Below are positions 45,182 to 55,610 of a stretch of DNA of 64,000 nt, one piece after another (position 1 is the stretch's first letter; each line of letters opens with the position of its first letter). The position numbers and the translations under genes were made by a program. The notes below the pieces were generated by a model. The model saw nothing but the letters and a program-made list of their open reading frames with translations, did not search any database and was not told where the DNA came from. Source of the stretch: Pseudomonas lopnurensis (GTDB lineage: Bacteria; Pseudomonadota; Gammaproteobacteria; Pseudomonadales; Pseudomonadaceae); NCBI RefSeq assembly GCF_015070855.1, contig NZ_JADDIX010000099.1, forward strand, positions 171,019-235,018, read 5' to 3'.

Positions 45182-46261
45182 ATGTCCAGTCAATGCGAAG
45201 TGGCCGGCAAGCAGAACGCCGGCTCCCCGCTCGGATTCTTCGAGCGCTACCTGACGCTGTGGGTGTTCCTTTGCATCGTCGTCGGCACCCTGCTCGGCCT
45301 GGGCCTCCCTTCCGCCGCGCAAGCGATCGGCGCGCTGGAAATCGCCCACGTGAACGTTCCGGTCGGGTTGCTGATCTGGGTGATGATCATCCCCATGCTG
45401 ATGAAGATCGATTTCTCGGCACTGCGGGAGGTCTATGCCCAGCGCACCAGCATGGGCATCACGCTGTTCGTCAACTGGGCGGTCAAGCCCTTCAGCATGG
45501 CCCTACTGGGCTGGCTGTTCATCAAGCAGATCTTCGCGCCCTGGCTGCCCGCGGCTGAACTGGACAGCTACATGGCCGGCCTGATCCTGCTCGGTGCCGC
45601 GCCCTGCACGGCGATGGTCTTCGTCTGGAGCAACCTGTGCAACGGCAACGCCAATTTCACCCTGACCCAGGTGGCGCTGAACGACGTGGTGATGATTTTC
45701 GCCTTCGCCCCCATCGTCGCCCTGCTGCTCGGCGTTTCGTCGATCCCGGTGCCCTGGGACACCCTGCTGCTCTCCGTGGCGATGTACATCGTCATTCCGC
45801 TGGCCATCGCCCAGTTCATCCGCGCACGCCTGATGAAACGAGGCGTGCAGGCGTTCCAGGCGGCGCTGGCGAGGATATCGCCGTTCTCCATCCTCGCCCT
45901 GCTGGCGACCCTGGTGCTGCTGTTCTCCTTTCAGGGGGGCGCCATCGTCGCCCAACCGCTGATCATCGCCCTGCTCGCCGTGCCCATCTTGCTGCAGACG
46001 CTGTTCATTGCCGGGCTCGGCTACTGGCTCAACCGCAGCTTCAGGGTTCGCCATGACGTGGCCGGCCCCTCGGCGATGATCGGCGCGTCGAATTTCTTCG
46101 AACTGGCCGTCGCCGTCGCCATCGTGCTCTATGGCTTCGACTCCGGCGCGGCGCTGGCCACCGTGGTCGGCGTGCTGATCGAAGTGCCGGTGATGCTCTG
46201 GCTGGTACGCAGCGTCAATCGCAGCCGCGACTGGTACAACCGCGCGTTGCCAGCCACCTGA
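45182..46261 (+). CDS. acr3: ACR3-family arsenite efflux permease
   Basis: An inner-membrane arsenite/H+ antiporter. 359 residues, ten membrane segments. Family motifs: WVMIIPMLMKIDFSALREV, NWAVKPFSMALLGWLF, GAAPCTAMVFVWSNLCNGN with the conserved Cys of segment 4, and ASNFFELAVAVAIVLYG with the Glu of segment 9. GAAGGTGGA precedes the ATG. It is transcribed away from arsR. In other bacteria this gene is often called arsB, but it is not of the E. coli ArsB family. Confidence 0.95.
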   Translation: MSSQCEVAGKQNAGSPLGFFERYLTLWVFLCIVVGTLLGLGLPSAAQAIGALEIAHVNVPVGLLIWVMIIPMLMKIDFSALREVYAQRTSMGITLFVNWAVKPFSMALLGWLFIKQIFAPWLPAAELDSYMAGLILLGAAPCTAMVFVWSNLCNGNANFTLTQVALNDVVMIFAFAPIVALLLGVSSIPVPWDTLLLSVAMYIVIPLAIAQFIRARLMKRGVQAFQAALARISPFSILALLATLVLLFSFQGGAIVAQPLIIALLAVPILLQTLFIAGLGYWLNRSFRVRHDVAGPSAMIGASNFFELAVAVAIVLYGFDSGAALATVVGVLIEVPVMLWLVRSVNRSRDWYNRALPAT

Positions 46262-46303
46262 AGCAGGCCTAGCGATCATCGGCGGTGGACGGCAGGCTCG
46301 GCG

Positions 46304-46549
46304 TCAGGGGTTGGCGCTGAGCAGATCGAGCGCCTCGCCGAGCGCTTCCACCGACTCGGCATGCTTGCCGGCGTTGTGCAGCTCTTCGCCCTGCGCGCGC
46401 AGTTCCTTGACCCGCTCGAGCGTGGCCGCATCCTCTGGCGGGTTGTTCTGTAGCTGTTCATCGATCTTCGCCATGTCCATCGGGCAGTGCATGGCGAACA
46501 GTGAAGTGCTGAAGGCAATCGCGAGGGTGAAACCAAGCAGGCGGCGCAT
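46304..46549 (-). CDS. Small periplasmic hypothetical protein
   Basis: 81 residues: a Sec signal (MRRLLGFTLAIAFSTSLFA) then MHCPMDMAKIDEQLQNNPPE and a helical C-terminus resembling a single TPR-like hairpin (ELRAQGEELHNAGKHAESVEALGEALDLL). The HCPMDM start of the mature part could bind a soft metal ion such as copper. AGGAG lies 6 bases before the ATG. It converges with the ACR3 gene. I do not know the family. Confidence 0.75.
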   Translation of the reverse strand: MRRLLGFTLAIAFSTSLFAMHCPMDMAKIDEQLQNNPPEDAATLERVKELRAQGEELHNAGKHAESVEALGEALDLLSANP

Positions 46550-46671
46550 GGCGGCTCTCCTCTACAAGAGATTCATCGAGTATAGGAGTCCCTGCCGGTC
46601 CGTTCGGGTTTCGGATATGCGGTCGGGTGATGGATCAGGGCATCCAGCGGCGGAAGCGCCTTGGCGAAGAC

Positions 46672-47400
46672 CTAATGAGGGTCCTGCCCGTTCCTGGCAT
46701 GCAATCCTCCGCCAAGGGACATGCCCCCAGCACCGCCTCCATCCCCGCCTGCGCCCCCAGCTTTGCCTGCGCCCTGCCTCGCCTCGTCCTTTGCGCTTTT
46801 GCCTCCGCGCGCAGTGGCGGGACGGACCGGCCCCTGTTTTGGAATCGAGAGCTGAGTGGGTATCGGGTCCAGATCGAGCGCGCTGCGGACGAAGTCGCGC
46901 AGGTGAATGACAAGTTCGGCGGTGTGTATCGGGCGGCCATCGACCAGTTCGGAAGCCGCCCTGGCCGCCAGCCGTACCTGTTCCTCGGTGCCCAACAGGA
47001 TGATGTCGGACAACGCGGCTTCGACGGCATCGCGCATCCGCCGCGATCGATCACTGCCCGCCCATTCGGTGCCCGGCCCGGCAGATACCGCCGGCTCCAA
47101 CACCATGCCCGCATCGGCCTCCACGCGTTCGGCAGCGGGCGCATCGTCCTTTCGGCGTCGCAGATCACGCAGGTGGGTAGGATCGACCTCTAGGTTCCCG
47201 GTGAATGAGCCGCCCAGCGTTTTGTAGGCTGCTATGAGCGTGCGCAGACGCTCGTTGATCTGTCGGTTTTCACGCTCGCGCCGCTGTTGGATCGTCTGCA
47301 TGGCGAGCAAGCGGATACCAACCCCGATCACGCTAATCACGGTCAGCCCGAACAGGGTCAACAGAAGCCCTTCCCACGAACTGAAATCCAGATTGCGCAT
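46672..47400 (-). CDS. Hypothetical membrane-anchored protein
   Basis: 242 residues: one N-terminal membrane segment (about 10-33), then a charged coiled-coil (TIQQRRERENRQINERLRTL), a globular middle (DAVEAALSDIILLGTEEQVR, ASELVDGRPIHTAELVIHLR) and a Gly/Ala-rich low-complexity tail (KAGGAGGDGGGAGGMSLGGG). I recognise no characterised family. GGAG is 8 bases before the ATG. The 236 bases between it and the tRNA terminator hold no gene that I can support. Confidence 0.7.
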   Translation of the reverse strand: MRNLDFSSWEGLLLTLFGLTVISVIGVGIRLLAMQTIQQRRERENRQINERLRTLIAAYKTLGGSFTGNLEVDPTHLRDLRRRKDDAPAAERVEADAGMVLEPAVSAGPGTEWAGSDRSRRMRDAVEAALSDIILLGTEEQVRLAARAASELVDGRPIHTAELVIHLRDFVRSALDLDPIPTQLSIPKQGPVRPATARGGKSAKDEARQGAGKAGGAGGDGGGAGGMSLGGGLHARNGQDPH

Positions 47401-47636
47401 ACACGCGACTCCAAGGACACGAACGTCGAATCGGCCGGAACAGGCCCTGGCTTCTCATCGGACCGCCACTCGGGGGCTGGATTCCAATGCGCCTCGAGCA
47501 GGCGCCGCTCTCGGAACGGCTCGCCGCAAGCCTTGCCGTCTATGGCCTGCTCGCCGAGCCTGCCGGGCAGGCAGCAATTGCGAAAACGCCACCCGAACTG
47601 GCGGAAACCGCATCGCGCAATCGCGCAAAAGAAAAA

Positions 47637-47667
47637 GCCCCGTAGATCTGTGATCTACGGGGCTTTT
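47637..47667 (-). terminator. Intrinsic terminator of the tRNA-Gly-tRNA-Cys transcript
   Basis: GCCCCGTAGATC and GATCTACGGGGC form a perfect 12-bp stem with a 3-base loop. On the minus strand it is followed by TTTTTC, 6 bases after tRNA-Cys. The other strand also has TTTT, so it may work both ways. Confidence 0.9.
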
Positions 47668-47672
47668 CGATA

Positions 47673-47746
47673 TGGAGGCCGATGTCGGAATCGAACCGGC
47701 GTACACGGATTTGCAATCCGCTGCATAACCACTCTGCCAACCGGCC
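47673..47746 (-). tRNA. tRNA-Cys (anticodon GCA)
   Basis: 74 bases including encoded CCA. The acceptor stem GGCCGGT pairs with ATCGGCC (one G-T wobble), the anticodon loop TTGCAAA holds GCA, and the T arm is CCGGTTCGATTCCGA. It follows tRNA-Gly by 44 bases. Confidence 0.96.
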
Positions 47747-47790
47747 TCAAAACGACGGCGCCGCAAACTTCTGCGGCGCGATCTTCAAAC

Positions 47791-47866
<76 letters not shown>

Positions 47867-47887
47867 GTTGTCTTGGTGACGGGCGCC

Positions 47888-47915
47888 ATTCTATACCATC
47901 GAATGCTGCCGTCAA
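47888..47915 (-). promoter_or_regulatory. Sigma-70 promoter of tRNA-Gly-tRNA-Cys
   Basis: On the minus strand TTGACG (47910-47915), a 16-base spacer and TAGAAT (47888-47893), 21 bases before the tRNA-Gly 5' end. It lies in the gap after the pgsA stop, so the tRNAs have their own promoter besides any read-through. Confidence 0.7.
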
Positions 47916-47935
47916 CCCCTTGATTAAAAAAGTTT

Positions 47936-48493
47936 TTATTTCTTTTCCGTAGTGCTCAGGTGCGGCCACGCGGCGACCAGGTAGTTGACCATCGACCACA
48001 GCGTCAGGCCGGCCGCGACGATCAGCAGCGCATATCCCATCCCGACCCAGATGGTCGGCTGCGGCGGGTTGGCCAGCAGGATCACCAGGGCCACCATTTG
48101 CGCGGCGGTCTTCCACTTGCCCAGGTTGGATACCGCCACCTGTGCCCTGGCACCGAGCTCCGCCATCCACTCGCGCAGCGCCGACACCACGATTTCGCGG
48201 CCGATGATGATCGCCGCCGGCAAGGTCAGCCAGAGGTTGCCGTGCTCCTCGACCAACAGCACCAGGGCCACCGCAACCATCAGCTTGTCGGCGACCGGAT
48301 CGAGGAAGGCACCGAACGGGGTGCTCTGCTCCAGCCGGCGCGCCAGGTAGCCGTCGAGCCAGTCGGTCAGTGCGGCCACGGTGAACACCGCGCTGGCGGC
48401 CAGGTAGCTCCAGTAGAACGGTAGGTAGAACAACAGGATGAAGATGGGTATCAGCAGCACGCGCAGTACGGTGAGCAGGTTTGGGATATTCAT
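47936..48493 (-). CDS. pgsA: Phosphatidylglycerophosphate synthase
   Basis: An inner-membrane enzyme joining CDP-diacylglycerol and glycerol-3-phosphate, the committed step to phosphatidylglycerol. 185 residues with the CDP-alcohol transferase signature [20 protein letters not shown] then VADK, matching DGX2ARX8GX3DX3D exactly. [16 protein letters not shown] is the usual family N-terminus, which sets the start; the frame is open to 48565 into uvrC. It is 34 bases downstream of uvrC, the standard Pseudomonas order. Confidence 0.96.
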   Translation of the reverse strand: MNIPNLLTVLRVLLIPIFILLFYLPFYWSYLAASAVFTVAALTDWLDGYLARRLEQSTPFGAFLDPVADKLMVAVALVLLVEEHGNLWLTLPAAIIIGREIVVSALREWMAELGARAQVAVSNLGKWKTAAQMVALVILLANPPQPTIWVGMGYALLIVAAGLTLWSMVNYLVAAWPHLSTTEKK

Positions 48494-48527
48494 CGGTACC
48501 ACTGATCTGCGGAATTCGGAGGAGAGT

Positions 48528-50351
48528 TTACTCACTGTGCAGAGCGGCATAAATCGACTCGGCAAGCTTTTTACTTATACCAGGCGCTTTTGCGATCTCA
48601 TCGAGGCTGGCTCTGCACAATTCCTGAAGACCACCGAAGTGCTTGAGCAGTTCGCGACGGCGCTTGGGGCCGATGCCCGGAACATCCTCGAGCGTCGAGG
48701 TGCGCCGCGCCTTGCCGCGCCGTGCCCGGTGCCCGGTGATGGCGAAACGGTGGGCTTCGTCGCGCACCTGCTGGATCAGGTGCAGCGCCGGCGAATCGGC
48801 CGGCAAGGTGAATTCGTGGGCGGCATCGTTCAGATAGAGGGTTTCCAGGCCCGGCTTGCGCGTCACGCCCTTGGCCACCCCGAGCAGGATCAGCTCCGGC
48901 ACGGCCAGCTCTTCGAGCACGTCGCGGGCCATGTTGAGCTGGCCCTTGCCGCCGTCCACCAGCAGGATGTCGGGCAGCTTGCCCTCCCCCTCGGCGGCCT
49001 TGCGAAAGCGTCTGGAGAGAGCCTGGTGCATCGCCGCGTAGTCGTCGCCGGCGGTGACGCCCTCGATGTTGTAGCGCCGGTAGTCGGACTTCAGTGGGCC
49101 TTCCGGGCCGAACACCACGCAGGAGGCCACGGTGGCCTCCCCGCTGGAATGGCTGATGTCGAAACATTCCAGGCGCAGCGGCGGCTCGTCGAGCTGCAGC
49201 GCCTCGGCCAGCGCCTCGAAGCGCGCCGACAGGTGTTGCCGGTTGGCCAGCCGCGCGGTCAGCGCCTGTTCGGCGTTGGTCAACGCCAACTGCTGCCAGC
49301 GCGCCCGGGTGCCACGCACGCGATGGGTGATGTTCAGTTCCAGCCCGCGCAATTCGGCGATGGCGTTGATCAGCGTGGCGAAGTCCTCGTGCACGGCGTT
49401 GACGATCAGCTCGCCCGGCAGGTCGCGCTCCGACGAGCCCAGGTAATACTGCTCGAGAAACGCCTGCAGCACTTCGCTGACGCTTTCCTCGATCGCCACC
49501 TGGGGGAAGAAGTTCTTGCTGCCCAGCACCCGGCCACCACGCACCGTGATCAGGTGGACGCAGGCACCGCCCGGGCTGACCGCGGCGGCGATGATGTCGA
49601 CGTCACCGGAGCCGCCTTCCATGCTCTGCTGATCCTGCACCCGACGCAGGATGCCGATCTGGTCACGAATCTCGGCGGCGCGCTCGAAGTCCAGGCTCAT
49701 CGCCGCCTTTTCCATGTTCCGCGACAGCTCCTCGGTCAGCGCGTTGCTGCGGCCTTCGAGGAACATCACCGAGTGGCGCACGTCTTCGGCGTATTCGGCC
49801 TGCTCCACCAGGTTCACGCAGGGCGCCTTGCAGCGCTTGATCTGATACTGCAGGCACGGTCGCGTGCGATTGCGGTAATAGCTGTCCTCGCACTGGCGCA
49901 CGAAGAAGGCCTTCTGCAGCAGGCTCAGGCTTTCGCGGATGGCCCCGGCGCTGGGATAGGGACCGAAATAGCGCCCCGGCTCCTTCTTCGCGCCCCGGTG
50001 GATGCTCAGCCGCGGAAACTCCCCGGTGGAGAGGAATACGTAGGGATAGGATTTGTCGTCGCGCAGGAGGATGTTGTATGGCGGCCGCCACTGCTTGATC
50101 AGCGTCTGCTCGAGCAGCAGTGCCTCGGTTTCGTTCGCGGTGATGGTGGTTTCCACCTGCGCGATCTTCGCCACCAGAGCCGCGGTCTTCGGCGCCTGGC
50201 CGGTCTTGCGAAAGTAGCTGGCCAGGCGCTTCTTGAGGTTCTTGGCCTTGCCCACGTAGAGCAGTTTGCCATCGCTATCGAACATGCGATACACGCCCGG
50301 CCGACTACTGCAGGCGGCCAGGAACGCGGCGGAATCGAAGGGACTTGTCAT
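48528..50351 (-). CDS. uvrC: Excinuclease ABC subunit C
   Basis: UvrC makes both incisions beside a DNA lesion in nucleotide excision repair. 607 residues: GIY-YIG nuclease at the N-terminus ([20 protein letters not shown]), a UVR motif for UvrB (around 200-235, [21 protein letters not shown]), an RNase H-like endonuclease ([20 protein letters not shown], later [11 protein letters not shown]) and C-terminal helix-hairpin-helix motifs ([20 protein letters not shown]). The ATG shares one base with the gacA stop (TGATG), so translation is coupled. Confidence 0.97.
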   Translation of the reverse strand: MTSPFDSAAFLAACSSRPGVYRMFDSDGKLLYVGKAKNLKKRLASYFRKTGQAPKTAALVAKIAQVETTITANETEALLLEQTLIKQWRPPYNILLRDDKSYPYVFLSTGEFPRLSIHRGAKKEPGRYFGPYPSAGAIRESLSLLQKAFFVRQCEDSYYRNRTRPCLQYQIKRCKAPCVNLVEQAEYAEDVRHSVMFLEGRSNALTEELSRNMEKAAMSLDFERAAEIRDQIGILRRVQDQQSMEGGSGDVDIIAAAVSPGGACVHLITVRGGRVLGSKNFFPQVAIEESVSEVLQAFLEQYYLGSSERDLPGELIVNAVHEDFATLINAIAELRGLELNITHRVRGTRARWQQLALTNAEQALTARLANRQHLSARFEALAEALQLDEPPLRLECFDISHSSGEATVASCVVFGPEGPLKSDYRRYNIEGVTAGDDYAAMHQALSRRFRKAAEGEGKLPDILLVDGGKGQLNMARDVLEELAVPELILLGVAKGVTRKPGLETLYLNDAAHEFTLPADSPALHLIQQVRDEAHRFAITGHRARRGKARRTSTLEDVPGIGPKRRRELLKHFGGLQELCRASLDEIAKAPGISKKLAESIYAALHSE

Positions 50352-50995
50352 CAGTTGACGGTATCGACCATCCCGTGGCGAACCGCCAGCAGGGCCAGTT
50401 CGACGTCACTGGTAATCGAAAGCTTCTCGAAGATGCGATAGCGGTAGGTGTTGACCGTCTTCGGCGAAAGACAGAGCTTGTCGGAAATGCTCTGCACCTT
50501 CTGACAGTTGGCGATCATCAACGCGATCTGGATTTCCCGCTCGGAGAGCAGATCGAATGGCGACTCGCTGAGCTGCGGCTGGAACGACTTCAGCGCCAGT
50601 TGCTGAGCGATCTGCGGGCTGATGTAGCGCTGGCCGGCGAAGACCATGCGGATGGCCTGGACCATTTCCTCGAGCGCCGCCCCCTTGGTCAGGTAGCCCG
50701 CCGCGCCGGCTTGCAGCAGGCGTGTGGGGAAAGGATCCTCCTCGCAGATGGTCACCGCGATGACCTTCAGGTCGGGATAGCTGCGCAGGAGCTTGCGGGT
50801 CGCCTCCAGGCCACCGATTCCAGGCATTTTCACGTCCATCAGGACCACATCGGGCTTGAGCTCGCGGGCTTTCTTGATGGCTTCTTCGCCAGAATCGGCC
50901 TGGCCTATCACATGCAGCCCGTCGATATCCCCCAGCATGCGACTGATGCCTGTGCGAACCAGATCGTGGTCGTCGACCACCAGCACCCTAATCAA
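50351..50995 (-). CDS. gacA: Response regulator GacA
   Basis: The response regulator of the GacS/GacA system, which in Pseudomonas switches on small RNAs of the Rsm pathway and so secondary metabolism, biofilm and motility changes. 214 residues: receiver with D8, D9 and phospho-acceptor D54 (VLMDVKMPG), then a LuxR-type helix-turn-helix ([40 protein letters not shown]). It starts with TTG, preceded by GAGGTG; a TTG start is known for gacA in other pseudomonads. It forms an operon with uvrC and pgsA. Confidence 0.97.
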   Translation of the reverse strand: MIRVLVVDDHDLVRTGISRMLGDIDGLHVIGQADSGEEAIKKARELKPDVVLMDVKMPGIGGLEATRKLLRSYPDLKVIAVTICEEDPFPTRLLQAGAAGYLTKGAALEEMVQAIRMVFAGQRYISPQIAQQLALKSFQPQLSESPFDLLSEREIQIALMIANCQKVQSISDKLCLSPKTVNTYRYRIFEKLSITSDVELALLAVRHGMVDTVN

Positions 50996-51217
50996 GCAGA
51001 CACCTCGTTGATCGTATTGAAAGCTGGCTGGCTGCTCGCTTTTCAGGAGCGAACTCTACCAAAAAAAACCATCTGGCTGGCCGATCGACAAGCCAAGCAA
51101 CTGATCGAGATCATAAGACGCTTTTCGCCAGCCGACGAACTGCTCACTGAACACCGGCGGACGGTCGCAGTCTCAGGCCTGGTAATCACCTCCATTCAAG
51201 CTGTGCCCACGCCTGCC

Positions 51218-51934
51218 ATGCCGACACTGATCGCCGCACTGGTCCTGACATTCACCCACCTGCTCGCCGGCCGGCTGGATGAACTGCACCAGTTGCCGCG
51301 CAGCCGCTGGCTGTCCGTTGCCGGCGGCGTCGCTGTGGCTTATGTGTTCGTCCATCTGCTACCCGAATTGGCACACGGGCAGCGAGTGATCGAAGACAGC
51401 GGCTTTCACCCGTTGCGTTATCTGGAACACCATGCCTACCTGCTCGCACTGATCGGGCTGTCCTGCTTTTACGGACTGGAGCGTCTGATCAAGGCCCACC
51501 GCAGCGACCTCCCCGACGATGCCGACACCCATGCCAGCATGTTCTGGCTGCACATCGGCGCCTTCGCCGGGTACAACGCCCTGATCGGCTATATCCTCGC
51601 CAACCGTGGCGCGGACCGGCCCGTCGAGCTGATCTGGTACACCGTAGCGATGTCGCTGCATTTTCTGGTCAACGACGTGGCCCTGCAGAGCGATCACCAG
51701 CGCCTCTTCGTCCGTCGTGGCCGCTGGATCCTCGCCGCATCGGCGTTGGTCGGCTGCGGCACAGGATTGCTCACCGAGCTGTCCGAACTCGCCGTATCGG
51801 CGGTCACGGCCTTCGTTGCCGGCGCTATCGTGCTTAACGTGCTCAAGGAAGAGCTGCCGACCGAGCGTAACAGCCGATTCGGCGCATTTCTCGCGGGCGC
51901 GCTGGGCTATTCGGCGTTGCTTTTGCTGTTGTGA
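51218..51934 (+). CDS. ZIP-like membrane protein
   Basis: About 238 residues, strongly hydrophobic with roughly eight membrane segments. VAVAYVFVHLLPELAHG resembles the HLLPE motif of ZIP metal transporters, and MSLHFLVNDVALQSDH has His residues in a later segment. The match is partial, so metal transport is only a suggestion. The ATG at 51218 has a poor ribosome-binding site; an in-frame GTG at 51203 is an alternative. The frame stays open far upstream because it lies opposite gacA and uvrC. Confidence 0.7.
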   Translation: MPTLIAALVLTFTHLLAGRLDELHQLPRSRWLSVAGGVAVAYVFVHLLPELAHGQRVIEDSGFHPLRYLEHHAYLLALIGLSCFYGLERLIKAHRSDLPDDADTHASMFWLHIGAFAGYNALIGYILANRGADRPVELIWYTVAMSLHFLVNDVALQSDHQRLFVRRGRWILAASALVGCGTGLLTELSELAVSAVTAFVAGAIVLNVLKEELPTERNSRFGAFLAGALGYSALLLLL

Positions 51935-51961
51935 CCAGGCACGCGCGGGCCGTGATCGTAG

Positions 51962-52252
51962 TCAACGCCTTATCCGGTCGTTGTCCAGCGGCGGCCGGGT
52001 CGGTGTGGGACGTGGCTGCGGCTGTTGCCGTTCGAAACCCGGTAGCGTCGGCTGCCGCTCATTGATTCGGGCCGGCGGTAGCGCCGGGAGCAATGGCGGC
52101 TTGGCCGATGGCAAGGTCGTTGGCCGGGGCGGCCCCGGCTCGGTATAGGGACGAGGCGTCGGCGAGCCGTGCGCACCGATGCCCTCCTCCCTTGCCAGCG
52201 CCTCGCCCAGGGCAAACAGCAGGATGCCCATGGCGATGCAGATTCGCTTCAT
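51962..52252 (-). CDS. Proline-rich secreted hypothetical protein
   Basis: 96 residues: a Sec signal (MKRICIAMGILLFALGEALA), then a low-complexity mature part rich in Pro, Arg, Thr and Gln (TPRPYTEPGPPRPTTLPSAK). GAGG lies 8 bases before the ATG. No family recognised. It follows the cus operon on the same strand, 181 bases after cusA, and converges with the ZIP-like gene. Composition suggests a disordered, cell-envelope protein. Confidence 0.65.
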   Translation of the reverse strand: MKRICIAMGILLFALGEALAREEGIGAHGSPTPRPYTEPGPPRPTTLPSAKPPLLPALPPARINERQPTLPGFERQQPQPRPTPTRPPLDNDRIRR

Positions 52253-52433
52253 CTTCGTGCCCTCGGTAGCTCTGCCGATACTATAGCCACTGCTCATCGC
52301 CCGCCCCGACGACTCGTCGGGGCGATGGCCCGCCATTGCCATGAGGACGCGCCCACAGGTCCGGTGTGCAACTGCCGTTATTGTGGGCCTGCCCCGCAGC
52401 GATGCTGTCGGGCCAATGTTCGGCGCGTGGCAT

Positions 52434-55400
52434 TCATCCTATCCCATGGGATTGTCCGGCCTCGGGACGGGCTTCGCTCAGTCGAGCATTGCTGCCCCGG
52501 CGCCGCATCAGCCTGTAGGCCGCCGGAATCACGAACAGCGACAGCAAGGGCGCGCTGAGCATGCCGCCGACCATGGGCGCAGCGATGCGGCTCATCACTT
52601 CGCTACCGGTGCCTGCGCCCCAGAGGATGGGCAGCAGGCCGGCGACGATCACCGCCACGGTCATCGCCTTGGGCCGCACCCGCTGTACCGCACCTTCGCG
52701 AATGGCCTCGCAGAGCGCCGCCTCGCCATGCCGGCCGGCCCGCTGCCGCTCGGCCCAGGCGCTCTTCAGGTACAGCAGCATGATCACGCCGAATTCCGCC
52801 GCCACGCCCGCCAGGGCGATGAAGCCGACGCCAGTGGCCACCGACAGGTTGAAGCCCATCAGATAGAGGAACCACACCCCGCCGGTAAGGGCGAACGGCA
52901 GCGTCAGCATGATCAGCAACGCCTCGTCGAAGCGTCCGAAGGTCAGGTACAGCAGCACGAAGATGATCAGCAGCGTGGCCGGCACCACCAGCTCGAGTCG
53001 CTCGTTGGCGCGCTCGAGGAATTCGAACTGGCCGGAGTAGCTCAGGCTCATGCCCGGCAGCAGCTCGACATCGGCAGCGACCGCCTGGCGCAGGTCGGCC
53101 ACCACCGAGGCGATGTCGCGGCCGCGCACGTCGACGTACACCCAGCCGGCCAGCCGCGCATTCTCGCTGCGCAGCATCGGCGGGCCGTCGCTGATCCGTA
53201 TCCGCGCCACGCTGCCCAGGGTGATCTGGCCGCCCAGCGGCGTCAGGATCGGCAACTGCTCCAGGGCCTGCGGCGAATCGCGCCATTCGCGCGGGTAGCG
53301 CACGCTGATCGGATAGCGCGCCAGGCCCTCCACCGTCTCGCCGACGGTCTCGCCGCCAATGGCGCCAGCGACGATGGACTGCACATCGGCGATGTTCAGC
53401 CCATAGCGCGCGGCATCCCGCCGGTCGATGTCGATATCGACGTAGCGCCCGCCCACCAGCCGTTCGGCCAGCGCCGAACTGACACCCGGTACGCCCTTGG
53501 CCACCGCCTCCACCTGCTGGCCGATGCGGTCGATCTCTTCCAGACTGGCCCCGGCGATCTTTACGCCGATCGGGCTCTTGATACCGGTGGCGAGCATGTC
53601 GATGCGGTTGCGAATCGGCGGAATCCAGATATTGGTCAGGCCCGGCACCTGCACCGCGCGGTCCAGCTCCTCGACCAGCTTTTCCGGCGTCATCCCGGCG
53701 CGCCATTGTTCCCGTGGCTTGAAGCGGACAGTGGTCTCGAACATCTCCAGCGGCGCCGGATCGGTGGCGGATTCGGCGCGGCCGGCCTTGCCGAACACGC
53801 CGGCCACTTCCGGTACGCTGCGGATCATCCGGTCGGTCTGCTGCAGCAGCTGCGCGGCTTTCTGTGCCGAAAGCCCCGGCAGTGCCGACGGCATGTAGAG
53901 CAGATCGCCCTCGTCCATCGGCGGCAGGAATTCGCCGCCCAGGCGTGCCAGCGGCCACAGCGTGGTAGCGAGGATCAGCACGGCGACGGCCAGGGTGGAC
54001 TTCGGATGCGCCAGTACCGCTTCCAGCGCCGGCCGGTAGAGGCGGATCAGCCCACGATTGAGCGGATTGCGCGCCTCGTCGGGCAGCCGGCCGCGAATCC
54101 AGTAGCCCATCAACACCGGCACCAGCGTCACCGAGAGTCCTGCCGCAGCGGCCATCGCGTAGGTCTTGGTGAAGGCCAGCGGCCCGAACAGGCGGCCTTC
54201 CTGGGCCTCGAGGGTGAACACCGGAATGAACGACAGCGTGATGATCAGCAGGCAGAAGAACAGCGCCGGCCCCACTTCCTGGGCGGCCGCGGTCATCACG
54301 CGCCAATGTTCCTCGCCCGCCAGTGCCCTGCCCGGGTTGGCATGGCGCCAGGCCTCGGCCTTCTTGTGCGCGTTCTCGATCATCACCACCGCCGCATCGA
54401 CCATGGCGCCGATGGCGATGGCGATGCCGCCCAGGGACATGATGTTGGCATTGATGCCCTGGTAGCGCATCACCGCGAAGGCGATCAGCACGCCGATCGG
54501 CAACGAGACGATGGCCACCAGCGACGAACGCAGGTGCCAGAGAAAGAGCCCGCAGACCAGGGCGACGACGACGAACTCCTCCAGCAGCTTGAAGCTGAGG
54601 TTGGCCACCGCGCGGTCGATCAGTTGGCTGCGGTCGTAGGTGGTGACGATCTCGACGCCCGCCGGCAGGCTCGTCTTCAATTCCTCGAGCTTGGCATGCA
54701 CGGCGGCGAGGGTTTCCCGCGCGTTCTTGCCGCTGCGCAGGATCACCACGCCGCCGACGGTTTCGCCCTCGCCGTCGAGTTCGGCGATGCCGCGACGCAT
54801 CTGCGGGCCGAGCTGGACCTGCGCGACGTCGCCCAGGGTCACCGGCACGCCGCCCGCGCTGAGCTGCAGCGGGATGCGGCGAAAGTCGTCGAGCGTCTGC
54901 AGATAGCCGGAGGCGCGCACCATGTATTCGGTTTCCGCCAGCTCGAGCACGGCGCCACCGGTTTCCTGGTTGGCCATGCCGATGGCCTCGATCACCTGGG
55001 CCTGGGTCACGCCGAGGCTGGCCAGCTTCAGCGGATCGAGCACGACCTGGTACTGTCTGACCATGCCGCCAATGGTGGCGACCTCGGCCACGTTGGGCAG
55101 CGTGATCAGCTCGTACTTGAGGAACCAGTCCTGCAGGCTGCGCAGTTGCGCCAGGTCATGCGTGCCGCTGCGGTCGACCAGCGCGTACTGGTAGATCCAG
55201 CCGACCCCGGTGGCATCCGGGCCGAGCGACGGCGTGACGCCGGCCGGCAATCGGGCCTGCACCTGGCTGAGGTATTCCAGCACCCGCGAACGCGCCCAGT
55301 ACAGGTCGGTGCCGTCCTCGAACAGCACGTAGACGTAGCTGTCGCCGAAGAACGAATAGCCGCGTACGGTCTTCGCGCCCGGGACCGACAACATGGTGGT

Positions 55401-55610
55401 GGTCAGCGGATAGGTCACCTGGTTCTCGACGATCTGCGGCGCCTGCCCCGGATAGGGCGTGCGGATGATCACCTGCACGTCGGAAAGATCCGGTAGCGCA
55501 TCGATCGGCGTGGTACGCACCGCCCAGATCCCCACGGCGGTCATCAGCAACGTCGCCAGCAGCACGAGGAAGCGGTTGACCACCGACCAGCGAATCAGCG
55601 CGGCGATCAT
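52434..55610 (-). CDS. cusA: CusA/CzcA-family heavy-metal RND efflux pump (Cu/Ag type)
   Basis: The inner-membrane proton-driven pump of a tripartite metal exporter. 1058 residues with the HME-RND layout: twelve membrane segments, two large periplasmic loops, and TM4 sequence [20 protein letters not shown]. The N-terminus [20 protein letters not shown] and [20 protein letters not shown] are typical of the CusA/SilA branch, as are its CusB and CusC partners. The ATG overlaps the cusB stop by 4 bases. The long opposite-strand frame over this gene is a shadow. Confidence 0.95.
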   Translation of the reverse strand: MIAALIRWSVVNRFLVLLATLLMTAVGIWAVRTTPIDALPDLSDVQVIIRTPYPGQAPQIVENQVTYPLTTTMLSVPGAKTVRGYSFFGDSYVYVLFEDGTDLYWARSRVLEYLSQVQARLPAGVTPSLGPDATGVGWIYQYALVDRSGTHDLAQLRSLQDWFLKYELITLPNVAEVATIGGMVRQYQVVLDPLKLASLGVTQAQVIEAIGMANQETGGAVLELAETEYMVRASGYLQTLDDFRRIPLQLSAGGVPVTLGDVAQVQLGPQMRRGIAELDGEGETVGGVVILRSGKNARETLAAVHAKLEELKTSLPAGVEIVTTYDRSQLIDRAVANLSFKLLEEFVVVALVCGLFLWHLRSSLVAIVSLPIGVLIAFAVMRYQGINANIMSLGGIAIAIGAMVDAAVVMIENAHKKAEAWRHANPGRALAGEEHWRVMTAAAQEVGPALFFCLLIITLSFIPVFTLEAQEGRLFGPLAFTKTYAMAAAAGLSVTLVPVLMGYWIRGRLPDEARNPLNRGLIRLYRPALEAVLAHPKSTLAVAVLILATTLWPLARLGGEFLPPMDEGDLLYMPSALPGLSAQKAAQLLQQTDRMIRSVPEVAGVFGKAGRAESATDPAPLEMFETTVRFKPREQWRAGMTPEKLVEELDRAVQVPGLTNIWIPPIRNRIDMLATGIKSPIGVKIAGASLEEIDRIGQQVEAVAKGVPGVSSALAERLVGGRYVDIDIDRRDAARYGLNIADVQSIVAGAIGGETVGETVEGLARYPISVRYPREWRDSPQALEQLPILTPLGGQITLGSVARIRISDGPPMLRSENARLAGWVYVDVRGRDIASVVADLRQAVAADVELLPGMSLSYSGQFEFLERANERLELVVPATLLIIFVLLYLTFGRFDEALLIMLTLPFALTGGVWFLYLMGFNLSVATGVGFIALAGVAAEFGVIMLLYLKSAWAERQRAGRHGEAALCEAIREGAVQRVRPKAMTVAVIVAGLLPILWGAGTGSEVMSRIAAPMVGGMLSAPLLSLFVIPAAYRLMRRRGSNARLSEARPEAGQSHGIG

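Noticed and set aside
46627-47193. Plus-strand frame of 188 codons overlapping the 46672 gene
   Set aside because: The minus-strand frame has a membrane anchor, a good ribosome-binding site and normal codon use; the plus-strand frame has none of these.
48438-50441. A 667-codon plus-strand frame opposite uvrC
   Set aside because: Antisense to the well-conserved uvrC; composition is typical of a shadow frame.
52341-55496. A 1051-codon open frame on the plus strand, opposite cusA
   Set aside because: It lies wholly antisense to an intact cusA, has the His/Arg/Gln-rich composition of a G+C-rich antisense shadow, and matches no family.
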